DNA of 64,000 bases, taken from positions 2,046,432-2,110,431 of the forward strand of contig NW_019091358.1 in the NCBI RefSeq assembly GCF_001949145.1. Reading direction: 5' to 3'. Made by a program: the position numbers and the translations under genes. Shown piece after piece: positions 10,205-25,046 of this stretch. Positions within the stretch are counted from its first letter, which is position 1. Every line of letters begins with the position of its first letter. Source of the DNA: Acanthaster planci. Its lineage: Eukaryota > Echinodermata > Asteroidea > Valvatida > Acanthasteridae. A model generated the notes under the pieces. It had not been told where the DNA came from. It saw only the letters and a program-made list of their open reading frames with translations, and did not search any database.

Positions 10205-13200
10205 ATTTCCTTAGTAAAGTGCACGACTTGGGGCAATTGCGCCTGTACACCTGCCATAGAGTTATACGTATTTATTTTTATTTGTTGATTTTTCTGTTTC
10301 TGTTTCCTTTTATTAATTCATATGCATTGAAATAAAGGTGTGAACTATCCTTTAAGCACAGACTCGACTAGTATGGCGACGAAGAAAGGTTATCATGATG
10401 AAGGTACACATGACGGTGTTCTTGCTGGCTCTGCAATATACCTTTTAAAGTTTATTTTACATTGTGTCCTTCTGTATCTACCGTTGGTACCTATTGTAAC
10501 TCATTTTCAATTTTCATTTTGTCGCTGTTCAGGGCATTTTAATATTTTCCTTGTTTTTGTACCACAGGTATAGCAACACATTTGCATATTCATAATCAAA
10601 AGTGTAATGCCAATCAGGGAAAAACTATTTCAGCATTAAGACTTACCAAAATGTTTTATATTTTCCCCTTTCAGCTTGTTTTGGTGAGTCATTGTTTTGG
10701 TACAATTATTCCAGTAGACTAGTCTGCAATTTTTCTTTTACAAATGTTTTCAGTAGGCAATATTTTGTGTTCAAAATTTAAACAGAAAGATTGATATTCC
10801 TTCAGTGACATCAATATCAGCGCGCCGATTTTCCAGGAGAACCTGAGAAAACGAACAGTGTGTGTTTCAACGCGACAAATCAAAAGTATATTCAAAATAG
10901 TACATGTACACGAAATCACATATTATAGGATGGGCGCAGAAAGGAGCACGAAATACGTTCCCCGAGTAAAATTCATAACATGGGCCCTTTAACATCTCCC
11001 CATTAATTTCTTCCCAGAATAAAGACCATTACTTCAACCAGAATCATTCTACAGATTTCCATGAATGGCGAAAACGTTCATTTTAAAAGAATTCAACCAC
11101 GGGCCTAGGTTTACACCCTCTCCCCACAGAAAAAAAAGTAGGCCTATGCAGGTCTACCCACAGGACAACCCGTCAACGCAATTAGGCCCAGGAACTACGG
11201 CATTGATTTTCTATTCAATTTGAGCGAAGGGAGAAGCCAAGAAATTACAAAAGGGGGGCCTTAACGAAATTACTCGTGTAGATGGCGCGGTGTGCCTCGA
11301 TATTCACCTCGTCATTGCTTACAACGCGCCCGTCGCAGGTTGCGCCCTGTACTCTCCGGCAGAGATCCGGCGCTTCCCCCCGTCTTGTAATCACCACCAG
11401 TTTGTACTTGCATTATTCCGTCGGCTCCTTTTACAACAATCGATGCAGTTTATCCAGTGTAGACTTGAGAACAACCGCAAATAAAAAGAGGGAATGCGGT
11501 CAGCAATTGCATTTGAATAAACCTATTACGGACTAGCGATGTGATACACGTCAAGATGGCGAAGAAAACACACAAGAAAAGGGTAGAAAACGATTTGCAT
11601 AAAAAGCGGTAAGCGCTGTCATTTGCATATCGAGATTCAATAACCTATAAGTAAAGGACAAGCCATTAAAATATTAGATCGACATTCAGTGAAGCTCTTA
11701 TTAAAACACACATCACACATGGTGAGCAATATTGCTAGTAGGAGTACGTTCTCGTTTCTCTGTGTATAGACACTGGTTTCATTTTTTTTTCTTGCAGTGA
11801 CTTGATTTCAATGCTGCAAATAGTATTGATATTAAAATACTACTAGGAAAAAGAACAGAAATCACCCCAAGAATAACTGCGAGGCTAGCTGTAGTTTAAT
11901 TCGCAATCAGTTTTAAATTTCAGTGCTGACACAACCCCCGGCATGCACATGCGTGCGTGACGTATAACAATCGGGACATCGTGCTTTCGTTCAGCAGATT
12001 TGGCAAACTGATTATACTGCAATGGAAATAAACATAACAGTTTGAAACGCGGTATATCGTAAATCGAATTTATCTTGAACATTTCGATCACAAACGTCCA
12101 GTATTTGTCTGTGGTTTACATTGATCATCGAGTAAAGAAGAAAGCATCGCAGACAAGTCTTAGTACCTAACGTAACGAGTGTATCTATACAATAGGATAT
12201 TAAGCCTTACTAGTTGGCCTTGACAGAAGCCCCAATTCAGTACCGAAGATTAACATCTGAAATCGAATACCTGCTCTGTGGTGCTGTGTCCTTCATAAAA
12301 ATTAATTCCCCTGGAAGGCATATTTGTAACAACCCCTTCCTACCTACTCCTGTTTGCGCCACCATCTCGGTCATGTTTCATTTGACAAACTTTTAATTTT
12401 AGGCGGTCCAGAAGCAATCAACAGCCGTCATACCTTATTTCCCTGAGTCTGAGCTTTCCAAAGTTTAGGTCGCACTGCACTGAACGTAGTGCTTAATTTG
12501 AGCTTTTTGTTTTGTGTCCCCCAGGTCTCATAATTGGAATTGCGGCCATACAGGTCACTGAACACCAGAAAGAGAGATAGGGAGAGGGGGAAGTGGGAGA
12601 GATGGGGAGGGGGAGTGTGTGATAATTGAAAAACAAACCCACAGGTTTGATTTCAGAAACCTTTTGACCAAGAGCGAGACTATTTCAAAGGTAGTGTGTA
12701 TAAAAAGTGCTTACTTATAGTTCATTTAAGCGAAATCAAAGCTCAGTCCTAAGCAGCTTGCAAGCCAATGTCCCTCCCATCCCATGACCTGTTCCCCACT
12801 CATCTCAACTGGCCATGCCTTTGAACTAGCCACAGGTGACAAGTGGCATGTCTGATGGAAATGACAGCTAGTGGCGACTTGTGGCCAGACGGTACACACC
12901 TGGGTGATGTGAAACGTAATAACCCCAAAATGTACAAGGCCAAATATCATGTCTTCATCAAAAACGTACTCTCCATTTCTTGCCAGCTATATTTTTCATA
13001 AAATAAGCCCTTGCTGTCTGACTTCCAGGCACATTCTGGACGCACAAATTCGATAGGTCTCCATCCACATGAGAGGACTTCACTTCAGCCGAGTGCAACC
13101 ACCAGTAATACCACCCAGTTGGCTGTCGTGAGTACAGTGACCAGTGTATTTCTGACAGGCCCCGCGGGTAACTCGCCATGCCATGAGCAACGGGCTAGGA

Positions 13201-15835
13201 ATAGAGGCCAGCCTCTCGATCCCATCTTTGCTTTCCCTCTTTAACAGTCTTGGAAGAAGCCAGTGACAGCCCCCTCCTTCGCCAACGCCAGTAGGCAAGG
13301 TGGCCTACCCGTGACATGTGCAAGGGCATCCGAATTAACCGAGCAGTCCGAAGGTGGGCAGTCTAATACAGAGAAGGAATCCAGAAGGCATTTTTTTCTA
13401 GGCTAACGGCAAGGGTAGTTAATGTTTTTATTGTTTTTATGTTGTAGGAAACTGGGTCAAACAGAGCCTGGGAGCAAGTATTGTGCAATGAAAATCAGTT
13501 CGCAGAACCTGACTTGTCTATCTGTTGGCCACAACAGTTTGCAAGGCCAAGTTTCTTTTACTCGTAGAGTGGCAGTGGATCATCTCTTTTATTCTGGAAG
13601 AAAAATATTTAAGGAACTACAGATCGGTGTAGTTGAGGATGTACACATGTACTTGTAGCTACTAATGCGATGCAGTACACGTAGTCACCTTTATTACACA
13701 TGTGCTCGGATGTATAATTTTGAAAAAAAAATAGTACTATTACTGTTTTCCACATGTATTCCATAACGTATAGTATGAAAAATAAACCTGAACCTGGAAT
13801 TTTACTGTCAGATTTTTTTCTTTTTCCTTCATCATTATGGAGATTTCACGCAGCTATAGATGACAGTGACTCGCTGTGCAATTTTCGGCTATGTCAACGG
13901 GGGAAGGGGTGATATGAGGAACAAAAGGATACATAGCTGTATTTTGCTATGGCAAACTTACATGTGCGACCAATCTAGAATATATTATATATTATATCTA
14001 GAATTAGAATGTTTGGTTTATCCATAGCCAGTCAATTTTACTACTAAGCACTATTTCGCTGTGGATTTGCGCGAATTTGTGAGAAAATCTAGCAAAATCT
14101 CATACTGGACGCAAACAACCTCCAGTCGGTTCAGTCGTCTTTGCTACTCCTCCATCAACGTTGTCGAGAGTCAGATGTTAGGGCCAAAGTCAGCATGGCA
14201 TTGGATAGCTTTGACCATTGAAACTAGAACTTTACATTTTTGAAAGAGTTTACATAGTAAGATTCATATTCAACAGAATGTTTTAAACACGGTTTTGGTG
14301 TAATGTAGCTGATTTAACAAATCACAGCTCCTACGATAGACAAGGATTTTTACTGCAAACTGCCAACTCTTGAAAAGTAGAAACACTACAATATAAGCGT
14401 TATAAGTTAAATATACGCTCTGGTTTTTCTCTGTCATTAAATCCATTTTAGACCTAAAATTTGGGAAGGAAATTAAATAACGTTTTCAAAGCTGACCCTT
14501 TCTAACAGAAATACAAACTAAGAAAGAAAAAAAAAGGAAAAAATAAACGTTCCATCCTCGGATACCCTTCGTATGGTATTTGCAAACCAGCCAGACCAAT
14601 TATGACCCCCCCCCCCTTTTTGAAACCATGATCATACTACATAATTCCGCTTAAGTTATAATGTATTTTCTGGAGTAGATTATTGCATTACCAGAAGGTT
14701 ATGTGGAATATTTTTTACGGTTTATTATTAGCCAGGAATGACAATGTTGCTTGCTTGCTTATAGATTCTTTGAAAATAAAATTCTAAAATTTATACAAGC
14801 TAATTACAGTTTAACGTCGACTTTAAGATGAAAAACAGATATTTAAAAGTGTCATTTAAGTTTAACAAAATGATAACCTCAATTTTTCACGGTTTCAGGA
14901 TTGTCGATATTTGTAAATAGGTTTGTTTGAACCTCACGCTCTTAAACTGGCGTATGTTATAAGTAACAAATACTGCTTACTTTTAAAGCTTGAGCAACCC
15001 AAATGACTCTAGCACATACAGTTTAACGACAAGCCTGAACGGCGCCCTCACTGGGAAGGGGTTCTGTAATGCGCTCATAACCATTCAAACTCCACTGAGG
15101 AGTAACAGGCAGATCACTTATTTCCACTGTAAACAATACAAACATTTGTATCACAAAATTAGTACAGATCTTACTTGACTTTGCACCGCGACTTTTGTAA
15201 CACAATTCCTCATCAGTAGCCACTGGTCTCGTTTTACCCAGAAACTTAATCAAACGATCGGCTTGCTTTCTTTGAATTATTCAGCTTGATGCTTGATTAG
15301 TCGGAGGCACCAACCGAGAGTCTTTCTCCAGATCTGTTAATTACAACCAGTAAATTGTGAGTCTTGCAGCTTCTCGAGTGACAACGGGCATTGGCGGACT
15401 TTTTATGGAGGGCAGCGTAGTAAGTGACCTTGTCGTCAGGGTACCCTGACTGTAAATTACCGTAGTCGCGTGTGTCATCACACCTGGCCGTTACTATTCA
15501 CGAAACCTCGAAAATGTCAACATTTCTAGGGGCAAGCACGATAAGTATGTGGAAGTACACAATCCCCTAACATTGTGTCATTAACTTAGAAGGGGTATGC
15601 TTGTATGGAATGTCGCTTTCCAGGCTGAGTATATCTCCGTGCATTGTCATTGTATTTCCACAAAAAAGTCTATCAATTGTATTTCACTGGTCGGCACTGG
15701 TCAGACGAAGGTTAGCCTAATTGGGATGAACATCCAGCCACCACTCCTAATCCCAAGCGGCACACAATACATGACTTGACACTTATGCTCGGAGGGAGAA
15801 ATAATCATTTTCTCCAGTCTAATAAACAATAACAC
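10205..15835. other. Non-coding stretch with simple repeats
   Basis: No gene is recognised. A purine-rich GA/GGGA tract lies at about 12571-12620. An AT palindrome of TATATTATATATTATA type lies near 13980-13998. A C-run lies near 14606. The overlapping frames at 12958-13298 on both strands are unrecognised. Confidence 0.45.
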
Positions 15836-15870
15836 TAAAACAAACAAACAAACAAACAAAAAAACAAAAA
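15836..15870. repeat. (CAAA)n microsatellite
   Basis: About five CAAA units run straight into A-rich sequence with further CAAAAA units. Confidence 0.85.
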
Positions 15871-18800
15871 TGTACTTGCTGACAGTTATGGAAGTCAGTT
15901 GTGGACCGCAAAAAAAAACTGATATCAACAAATATTATGAAAGCAAAACACAGATTAAGTTATTGTCTATTGATGATGTGCCTTGTGACATATCATCCAA
16001 GCGATGTTCGTGTATTCTATTTGGGAGAAACACTTAGCCTCTTGTCTGAACGCTGCAGTCATCATGTACTAACGCTACACCAAAAATAACAATGTTATGT
16101 TATCATTAATTTTATCGGTGGTTCCTCCGACAAACATGAATCTGGTATGCCTTGCACATTTGAAATAGATACCACTTAACCAAAAACAAGTTTCCAAACT
16201 GGTACGAGATCTTTATGGTCATATGCACCTGTCGACAAACTAGTCTGCGTGGAGTAGAAAGAAATTAGCTATATAGTTAGCTAACTAACACTTGGTACAA
16301 ACAGGCCATTCTGTCCGACATTCCGCATTAATATAAAGGTTGGCCAGACGTACGCAAGGGACAAGTCAATTTACAGTAGATGAGAAGTTTAGGCACCAGG
16401 CAATTCTACAGTCAGGATGTTATGGTCAGATGAGCCTTGGAACACATGATATTTAGCAATAGAAATTCAATTTATATACGTTTAAATAACTCTGTTATAT
16501 GACAGAAATCTTCCACGTATTTTAACACAGCTTACTTTGCCATTGGCACGAACAAAAAACGTTCAGTGAAAACCACCCTTTCAACAGAGAACATGACCAT
16601 AATTTCCTCCATAAGATTAGCCTAATAAGTTTGGTTTAAACCGAAAAGGCTACTTTGTGTAAACAAAATAGAAAGAAGAGAGAAAAACAGAAAAAAGAAA
16701 GCATTGCTTTCATCAGCCAAACGGAGTTTATAAGTATACAATACCAAAACACAAGCCTGGAGAGCAGCATGAGGAAAAGACATCAGAGTCAGCGCGATAC
16801 TTCAATGTCGAATGCTCCCTAATCTAGCGGCAAATGGTTTTGACACTGTATATGACGTGCTTGAAAAAAAAAATCATTTTGTCATGTCATATGACACGGT
16901 ACTGCTTTTCTATTTTGTTCCATAATTGCCGCGCATCTGGAGAATAGATTGCAAGCGCTTTGTGGCAACCTTTAAGCACAAATGAAAGCAGAGGTTCTGA
17001 ACGTAAAAAAAAAAGAAAACTTTCGGTAAATTCAAGGGTGACTTCAAAGAGTCAGGTCTGCGACTTCCTCACCTTCCACAACCAATGGCCTGGGGCGAAT
17101 CGGAGATTGGCTTGGTGAATATTCACCTGGGTTTTGTGTAGCTTCATGCACTGATGTATTCTGCATACTCTCTTAGGAGCTGGAGCTCCTATCATAGGCA
17201 TTTTAAAACAGAGTAATCTTGGTCTTTTCACTGGGTGCTGACAAAACTATTCTGACACAGAATACTCGCCAAAATCTTCTTGGAAATGAACAGCCAACTG
17301 GATCTCCCTTTGTTCGTGAAAATCAAAATATTGAAACGGCTTAAAAGTAAATGATACGAGGTGACTGGTGTTACATGAACGTTAGTCCGTATACTCGTGG
17401 TATATATTTGCTTTTGTAAAAGTTGCTTGACAACACAAGCAAAATGTTAGGTTTAACCCGAGTAAAAACGACAAAAGCATCAATGGTGTTGCTTGATCTG
17501 CACGGACATATTGGGAGGATGTATTTTGGTCCAATAAACATTTTTCGGTTATGTTCTGTTAAAATTAAAAAAAGATACAAATACTTATAAAAAATCAACA
17601 TTACACCTGCTGTAATGTGCACTTTTTTCCCCAGAAAAACAGGAACAGGTTTAGAAAAGTTCCAGTCTTAAATATGTGGTATTTTGTCCCTGTCATTGCC
17701 TCTCATGTCAGGTTTTTTTTCCAATCGTTTCCAGAGCGATATAAATATGATACATTTATGTTAACTTACACAGGACTCCACTTAAATTTCAGGCTTTAAT
17801 TAGGTTGGTTAACCTTGTAATTCAGGCATTCCTCCCTGACCGTCCAGAATCCTCCAGAACTCTCGAAACCTTCCTGGAGTTTTTGCTCAAGATCGACTGG
17901 AGGAGGGGAGGTTGAGGTGTTTAATTTTAACCCAAGAATTTCTATCCCAACGTTTTGTTTTCCATAAATCAGTTTTATCCCGATGCTTATCCATTGATGT
18001 GGAGCTATTTATCAGTGTCGACCCCAACCCCGGCACGTTGCAAAATACAACTTCTTCTCTTGCAAATCAAAACAAAATCCTCCAGTATATGAGCGATGAG
18101 CCTGTATGCTTTACGATCAATTCCAATCCCAGTCTCCTAATTATCGGACAGAAGATAAGGTTTCAACTCCCTAGATCGTCTCCCAGCGTTGAGTTGTGTC
18201 CTCATCAAGCCCAGTTGCTCCCTCAGTAGGTAGGAAAAGATGGGGTGGTCATTTCGGCGACCGTTTACCTAACCTAGAGTGATAATTCTAATACTGAAGA
18301 GAATTTGTTTTTTACCTTATGAATTAGATTGTGTGTTGCACCATTTTTTTCCTTTTACTAATTGCTTTGCCCCCAACAATAGCCGTGTTAAAGTGGAGTG
18401 CCCAAATGTACGTATTGTGCCTTTATTAAAAGCAATGTTTTACTTTTCATTTTTTTTAGCATTTTCATCTTGAGGTTGGAGTCATTCATACTGTCATTAA
18501 AGTGATAATCCTTGTCGATGTGCTATAGGCTCAGTTGTGCTTACCTTGACAACTTTGTGTGGCTCTGACAACAAAACATAATTCTGATTACATGACAGTT
18601 GTAAACGCTTGTTTTGTTTTTCCTTTTTAAAGTTTTCTACCGTGATCTCTTCACAATTTATAGAAATTGTATGAAGTGCATAAACATAAAACATGCTCTA
18701 TTTTTTCTAGCAGAATTTTGCAGAGTGAGGATAGTTTCAGTGTGCTACACAGACCTAAAGAAATCAGCTGATGCTCTCAAATAACTTTGGAAAGATGCCC

Positions 18801-21800
18801 CATATTGGCGTTGCTGTTGACAACCACTCGCTATACCATCCTGGCCATCAATACTTAATCACTTGTGAATAACGGTACAGGGTTTCATCGCCTGTTTGAT
18901 CCGGGGTGCAAAATCAGCTCTGTGGTTCTCTCTGATCAAAACATGTTGTGGAAAACGTGGGCAGAACGACACGCTGCTAGGCGGACAAGGGGTCCATAAA
19001 AGTGTTTTGCAGTCCACGGTTCAAAGCGAGAAAGAGACAAGCAAATATCAGTAGGCGGCTTAGGAATTTTTTTTTAACTCGTTTCCGTTCCGGTAAAAAA
19101 CAAACATCCAGTGGGACGACCATTTGAATTTTGCATGAAACGTGCATTTGGGGAATTGAGAAGGGATTCTATACCGGTTAAAATCTGATCTGGTTTCCTT
19201 AACAACTGAAAGTGCAGTGAACTAATTAAAAGTAGAACAGGTATGTACAACACACTTGCACCATTAACTGCGTGGACGAAATATGCAAAATGAGTCCTGC
19301 GTAAAAGTGTTTGAAACTTCCTTTATACCACCAAGCATGCATTCTACGAAAAGTCTGTGAGGCTTGATGAACACATAGCTCTGGCCAGAGATATACTGAT
19401 AAAGGACATGAAATATGCAAATCAGGCACATTACTACCACTAGTTGGCGAGTTGCTTAAATCTATGACGTAATAATACAAATCTCCATGCGCAGGCAACT
19501 ATGAGCACGTAGGCTACACGCCGTTTCTGTACTAGTATAGTTTGGCATTAAGTGCCGAACGTACTAAAAGACAAGGAATTGTTATTTTCCAACCTCAGGA
19601 CACTGAAAACTTTACTTAGTTTCGAGAAAAGCGCGCTAAAGTATCGGACCAAGGCTGTAATACGGTTTTGATTGACCTTCATCGGGCTACACTGTCAAAA
19701 GTGTTGACGGCCACGCTTGGGAAAGGTCCATTCAATACTGCGGGCTCAACTCGAGTCCCAACTGCCAACTGACGTGTGTGAACGGTATACATGAAGTTTT
19801 ACATCTTGTATAATGTACAGGATGGAGAAGTGCTGAATCCCGGCCCGCGTCTGCCTCTTGCGCTTCATCTGCATGGTTTTCAAATAAGTTACTCGGATTG
19901 ACTCGAGCATATACTGTTGAACTGACCTCCGTGACCTGTGGTTGGAATCGAATCTGGTCACTTCCCTACATCGAGGAGTTCCAAGCACTTGGGGTTAATA
20001 AAGAAATAATGCACCATCCTTGTGCATCCGCAATCCAACCCAACCCAACCCAAACTATCCACCTCCCAGACATCATCATTCCCAGCCTCCGTTGGTCTCT
20101 TGAGAAAATTTGTGTGCCTGAGACGTCTGCGGTGCCAAAGGTTTGATCTCCATTGGAAGCAAAATGGCGTTATGTGGAGCTTCTTTGACAGGGCACCTCA
20201 AACCAGGATAATAAGCGGCAGCAGCTTCCCGGCTGTGAGTGCGTAAAGATGCTGATCGTACATCCAAAAACATTCTTACACCTGAGGTTGGGACAATTTG
20301 TAAAACGTGAACCATACTCAAACTGACCCAACAGGACCTATTTTTTTTTGGGGGGTACATGTCTAGAGATCCTGCACACCTTGCCAAGCCATGCTGGCAG
20401 ATCACACGAAACATAAACAAAACATTTGTTCCTCTGGGACACATACGTTAGTAGAAAGAGTTCAGATAAGACCACGGACTCTGTAGCTACATGTTTAAAC
20501 TTCAAAAGGAGCACAGGATTACGAAATCATAACTGCACTTTTCATTATAAGCATTGCTAAAACAACTTTTGTATAGACAATTACCGGCTAATTTCAGCAT
20601 AACACGCATTCAAATTTGTGCAGTCTGTTAATAATGGGGCTTCCTTCTCCCTATCATCATGTTTAATTTCAGTTTCGCGCACACACATTTTTTACCTTAC
20701 CATTCAGGCTTGTGTTTCTATTTCGCTTATGGGCTATCAAAACCACATTTTCACCGTTCTGAAGTTTTAACCCCACCTGCCTTTTTTTAAACTTTGGACT
20801 AATCAAATTTGAAAGTAATCGAACAGTACAGGATCTTTTATCGGCGCGTGCTTTTCTTTTTGTGTCAATGGAATATCTATTCCACACTCTGAGTGTTCAA
20901 TTTAGATGTTATATATTGATTGTTGGAGTTGCTTCAGTCATATCGGATTACACTGTAAGTTGTTCTGCACGGTATTCAAGTTCTATAATTTGATGTGAAT
21001 AAATCCTTTTGTATCGATCTTTGGTTTGTGTCTACGCCTGTCTCTTGAGTACAAGGAAATCAATTTAAGTTTTGTTTTCACCCTTTATTGTAAATACAGA
21101 ACAATAGCCTAAATATGTATAGAATTATCCAGGCCATTTTAAATTAAAACTTACTAAAAACATATTAAAATACACTACGGTCATTATTAAAACATGAAAA
21201 GAAGTCAGCAAATACGAGTCAGAATGTGTTTAAACAGCACAAAAAGAATTTGAATTCACATATGCAAGAAATGTTCGCCATTGATTACATTGAATTCTCG
21301 ATGAACCCTTAAGGCCATTGACAAATTCGAATGAACGGAACAACTGTTCGAATTATGGTGAACGTATATCTTAACTAAAAATGATCACGACATCGAATGA
21401 CCTCTTTTGGTTTTCGAATGCTCCATGAAAGAAAATTCATGTAAAACTATTTTAAATAGGTTTCATGTTAAATTGAACAACGTTTGCTGAAATTAGCCCA
21501 GAAAAAATATTATTCTGGTTCAAATAATGATTTCTGTTTAATTAAACTATACAGGCACGCGTTGCTAATAAGCCACCCCGGCAGATTAAACTAGAAAACT
21601 TGCAACAAAAGAATTGAACTTTTTTCAGGATATTAATAAACTTTCACATGCAAAACCTCGTAAGAAATTGATCCAGTATTTCCAATAGATCATTTTAAGA
21701 AATGCCGGGGCGGGAAACAAAATGGAGAAGAAACCCTAACCTAAGGTGAAAATGTTTATTTCTAAAATAATGAAAAACTAGCAGAACAGCAGGAAATAAG

Positions 21801-24453
21801 GTTCTCAAGTTGGGTGTCCATTTGATGTCGCTAAAAGAGGAATGATTTTGTCGACAGAACACATGGCCTGGCTCCTCAGCAAAAATCATTAAAAACAATT
21901 TTCTTGCCTTGAACCAAACGGTCTTAATGTTTCATCAAAGGTTTAGTTGCATTGAAATCACTCAATAGAGGGGGATATCTTTTCGGTCATTTTAAAGTTA
22001 GCCTCTTCCGATAGGAGGATTAGTTTTTTAGCAGCGACGTGCAGTGCCATCGGCATGATCAGTGGCTTATCCGGGGAAATATTACAATCTTTGTTTTTCG
22101 GATTGTACATTATCATGCTGTTCATTTTACCCTCGGCTGGCCCTACTCAGCAACAGTTGTAGTTGGCGATATGCAAGTCCATCTAGCTTGCTTGGCTCTT
22201 GGGTATTGGCATTGTGTTAAATTAAAACATACTGCTACGCTTGTACTCTTAAAAGGGGGTTAAAATTATAGTTCTACAGGGTTTTACCTCATCTTGAGGA
22301 AGAAAATTTTCCTCTAAGATATGAGATGTTCAGCTACATGTATACAAGCAATAAAACGAGGATGACGTCGAAAATAAAGTGAACATTTTGTAAGTAGTGC
22401 CGACATTTAAATAAACTGAAAAACATGAAACAAAAGGAATAATATTTTGAGTTGAGAGAAAATGGAAAGTTCTCGTCATTGCAGAATAATAGAAGTCATG
22501 GGGAACACTTGAATCCCGGATACGTAAATGATGCATCTTGGCGGAAGGGCTTGTCTTTTAGCCCTGCTCCCGTCGTCAAAGGCCTTACCGTTTGAGACAT
22601 CCGTGTCTCCGCTTAGTCTGTGACAAGCCATTCAATTGAACACCGGAGAGTTGTTTCCCGCTTCCAGCTTCACATTCAAATAACCCAACTGCTCCGATAA
22701 ATCGGCCGTGAATACGCAGGCACACAAAAGTCGGCCTCAAACAGCTCAGACGTATCCATCCCGGCGCTTAAAATTACTTTGTTCTAATGAAAACATTTTT
22801 TCGGGGGTGAAAACTGTGTCGGCCTGGCGTCAACCAGTTCTCAGCAAAGTGTTGTCTTCCTGACGATACGCCTAGATAAAATTATCAATACATCATTACA
22901 GGATCCCCTGCAGAAGAAAAAGACAGAAGAACCTCGATAAAGATGTTTGAGAGTCAATCGAGAAAATGAAGTAATCTCTGCTCTTGGGAAGTTGATAACA
23001 TTTCTGAAGAAACTCGGTATTAGTAAATTTATAAGTAAGTTTCATAAGGAAAAGCTAACACCTGTGCCCGTTGTGAACGATTCAATACTGTTTTCCGTTC
23101 CATTTGTGGTTCGTGTCCACCACACTTATCCTCATTTGCCCACGTTGATATGACTGATATGAAAACTAAAGTAGCATCAGCCACTTTACGAACATTTAGT
23201 ATGCTTCATTTCGTTTGGTGTATTTTTATTCTGATATTTACAAAAAGGCTTTTTGCCCGAGTTCCAAGATATTCAACAAAACAACAACAACAAAAAGAAC
23301 AAAATAAATGCTGGATTTAATTGACGCGTCTCTCCATGGAATAAAAGCAATATAACCGTAAATACATCTTAGCTCTTAATTTTTTAAAGTAGAGTAGAGT
23401 AAAGTCAAACTTGTTGACAAAACGGGAATACCTCTCCACCCGCCAAATTGCAGGCCTCTGGGTGCATGATATGACTGTTCAAACATTGACCCTTTAGTGC
23501 AGAACAGTAGGGGCTTCCGAAGCTCTATCGCGTTTTCTTCTTCTCCTCGCAGATTGCAGTGAAAATAAAATGTTTTTAATTTCTGCGCATCCCTATCGCT
23601 CGAATGGTAAACTTGGGTTCGGTGTCGAGTTGCAGAAAGCTGAAATGCCAACGGGTAAACCAATACACAAGATATTGGCAGATTGCGATACGCAACAAAT
23701 TGCGTTGAAAGGAGCGTGCTTAACCTCGCAATCCCCCCTGCACGATTATACTTTTGAAGGCCGAACTTTTTTTGATGGCAGGCTTTTAAACTAATAGGAG
23801 TGCAGTTGCTGCTCCGAGTGGAATGGCAAAACTCCCAAAGTTCGTCCAGTTTATTCTCTCTTTTAAACCGGATTCCTAGAAAGCATCATCTTATTTCCTA
23901 TCTACTGTTGATGTTTTCACAATGATCATTTACAATGAATTTCTCGCAGGTACTAAATAACTTGAAGATCTTCAAATCCACAAAAGGAGACAATCTTTGG
24001 CCAAGTCTTTTCAGCTCGTGTTATATGAATGGATCTACTTCGTTACTGTGGCAACAAATCAAACCTGCTTGAGCAAAAGTGTGCAAAAAACAAATAATTT
24101 GTCAATTTATGAAAGTGTATTTTCTGTGGAATTACCAAACGCTTTTGGCTGAATTGTTTAAATTCATATAGTTTTACATTAATCAAAATAGTGTTATTTC
24201 ATTGTATGATCTTTACCAATTGTATTTTCAATTTACATAATTACTTCATCAGAAACAGATGTGTTATTTTTTAGGTGATTAGAAGATTTTCATTGAGAAA
24301 ATTCAGTAAATAATGTGGAAGAGTGACAACAGACAAAGTAAGTGCCTGGAAGACCCACGTATCTAACTGCTTATCAAAAACTCCAATAATAGTAGGATGC
24401 AGTTAACAGTCAATAATAAAACGTCATTTAAAAGCGAACTATTTAAAAAGGCG
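15871..24453. other. Non-coding stretch, no gene recognised
   Basis: Frames here reach 122 codons (20076-20444, minus) with no recognisable domain. A short ACCC-rich repeat (three or four CAACC-type units) is at about 20035-20055. A frame at 17912-18229 contains VDPNPGT after a hydrophobic stretch, discussed in the findings. Two TA-rich blocks around 20540-21250 are unremarkable. Confidence 0.4.
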
Positions 24454-25046
24454 TTACTTTTCAAACAGGTTCGATGAAGATACACTTGAAAGTTTTGGGG
24501 GCTCATTTGTCCATAGTGCTCTTGGTTTGATCGATAAGAAAGGGGCAGGCACACATAAAAGACAAACAGGGATATCGAATGGCATCTTCAATGACCAAAG
24601 GGCCTGGACATCGGGAGTCGATCGATTGCCTCGAAATGTCGACCGACGAGGAACTTTGTGCTTCCCACAAACCATTTCAGAGGGATCATCGGATCCAGCT
24701 TTTCTTGGACGCCGTACCTTTTGTCAACACGGCGGCTGTTTTGACTGAAAATACGCCAATACGCTGTTTTTCAGATACCTGTATTAGAGATGCAACAAAA
24801 TATCTTTGGCATGCCCAGCATCGCGTAACCAGGGGAACTCGCGGAAGACCTCTCAACGCACGCTCTAGTCTCTGCCAAAGGGAACAAAAAATAATTTTCC
24901 ACTCTAATAAAGCAGTTATCAATGCCAGACTCCATGTGGGTCTCCAATGGGCTGAGATATACACTGTCAGCTGCGAGATTAAACTGAAGGACAGACCCCT
25001 AAAAAATATTATTTTTAAAATCTTCATAGAGCCATCACAAAAGTAA
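24454..25046. other. Cluster of overlapping open frames, coding status unclear
   Basis: Five frames overlap across both strands here, including 155 codons on the plus strand (24579-25046) and 113 on the minus strand (24686-25027). I recognise no family, signal peptide or membrane segment in the plus-strand product. A splice-acceptor-like TGTTTTTCAG occurs inside it at about 24764-24773, so part of it might be an exon start. Chance openings in a slightly G+C-richer patch are more likely. Confidence 0.2.

Noticed and set aside
19791-19901. A 36-codon frame containing NPGP, resembling a 2A peptide
   Set aside because: Only NPGP matches; the preceding residues are G-E-V-L instead of D-V/I-E-x and the hydrophobic lead is weak. 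NPGP alone is expected by chance.
20035-20055. CAACC-type units resembling a telomeric repeat
   Set aside because: Only three or four units of the wrong unit (not TTAGGG); ordinary simple sequence.
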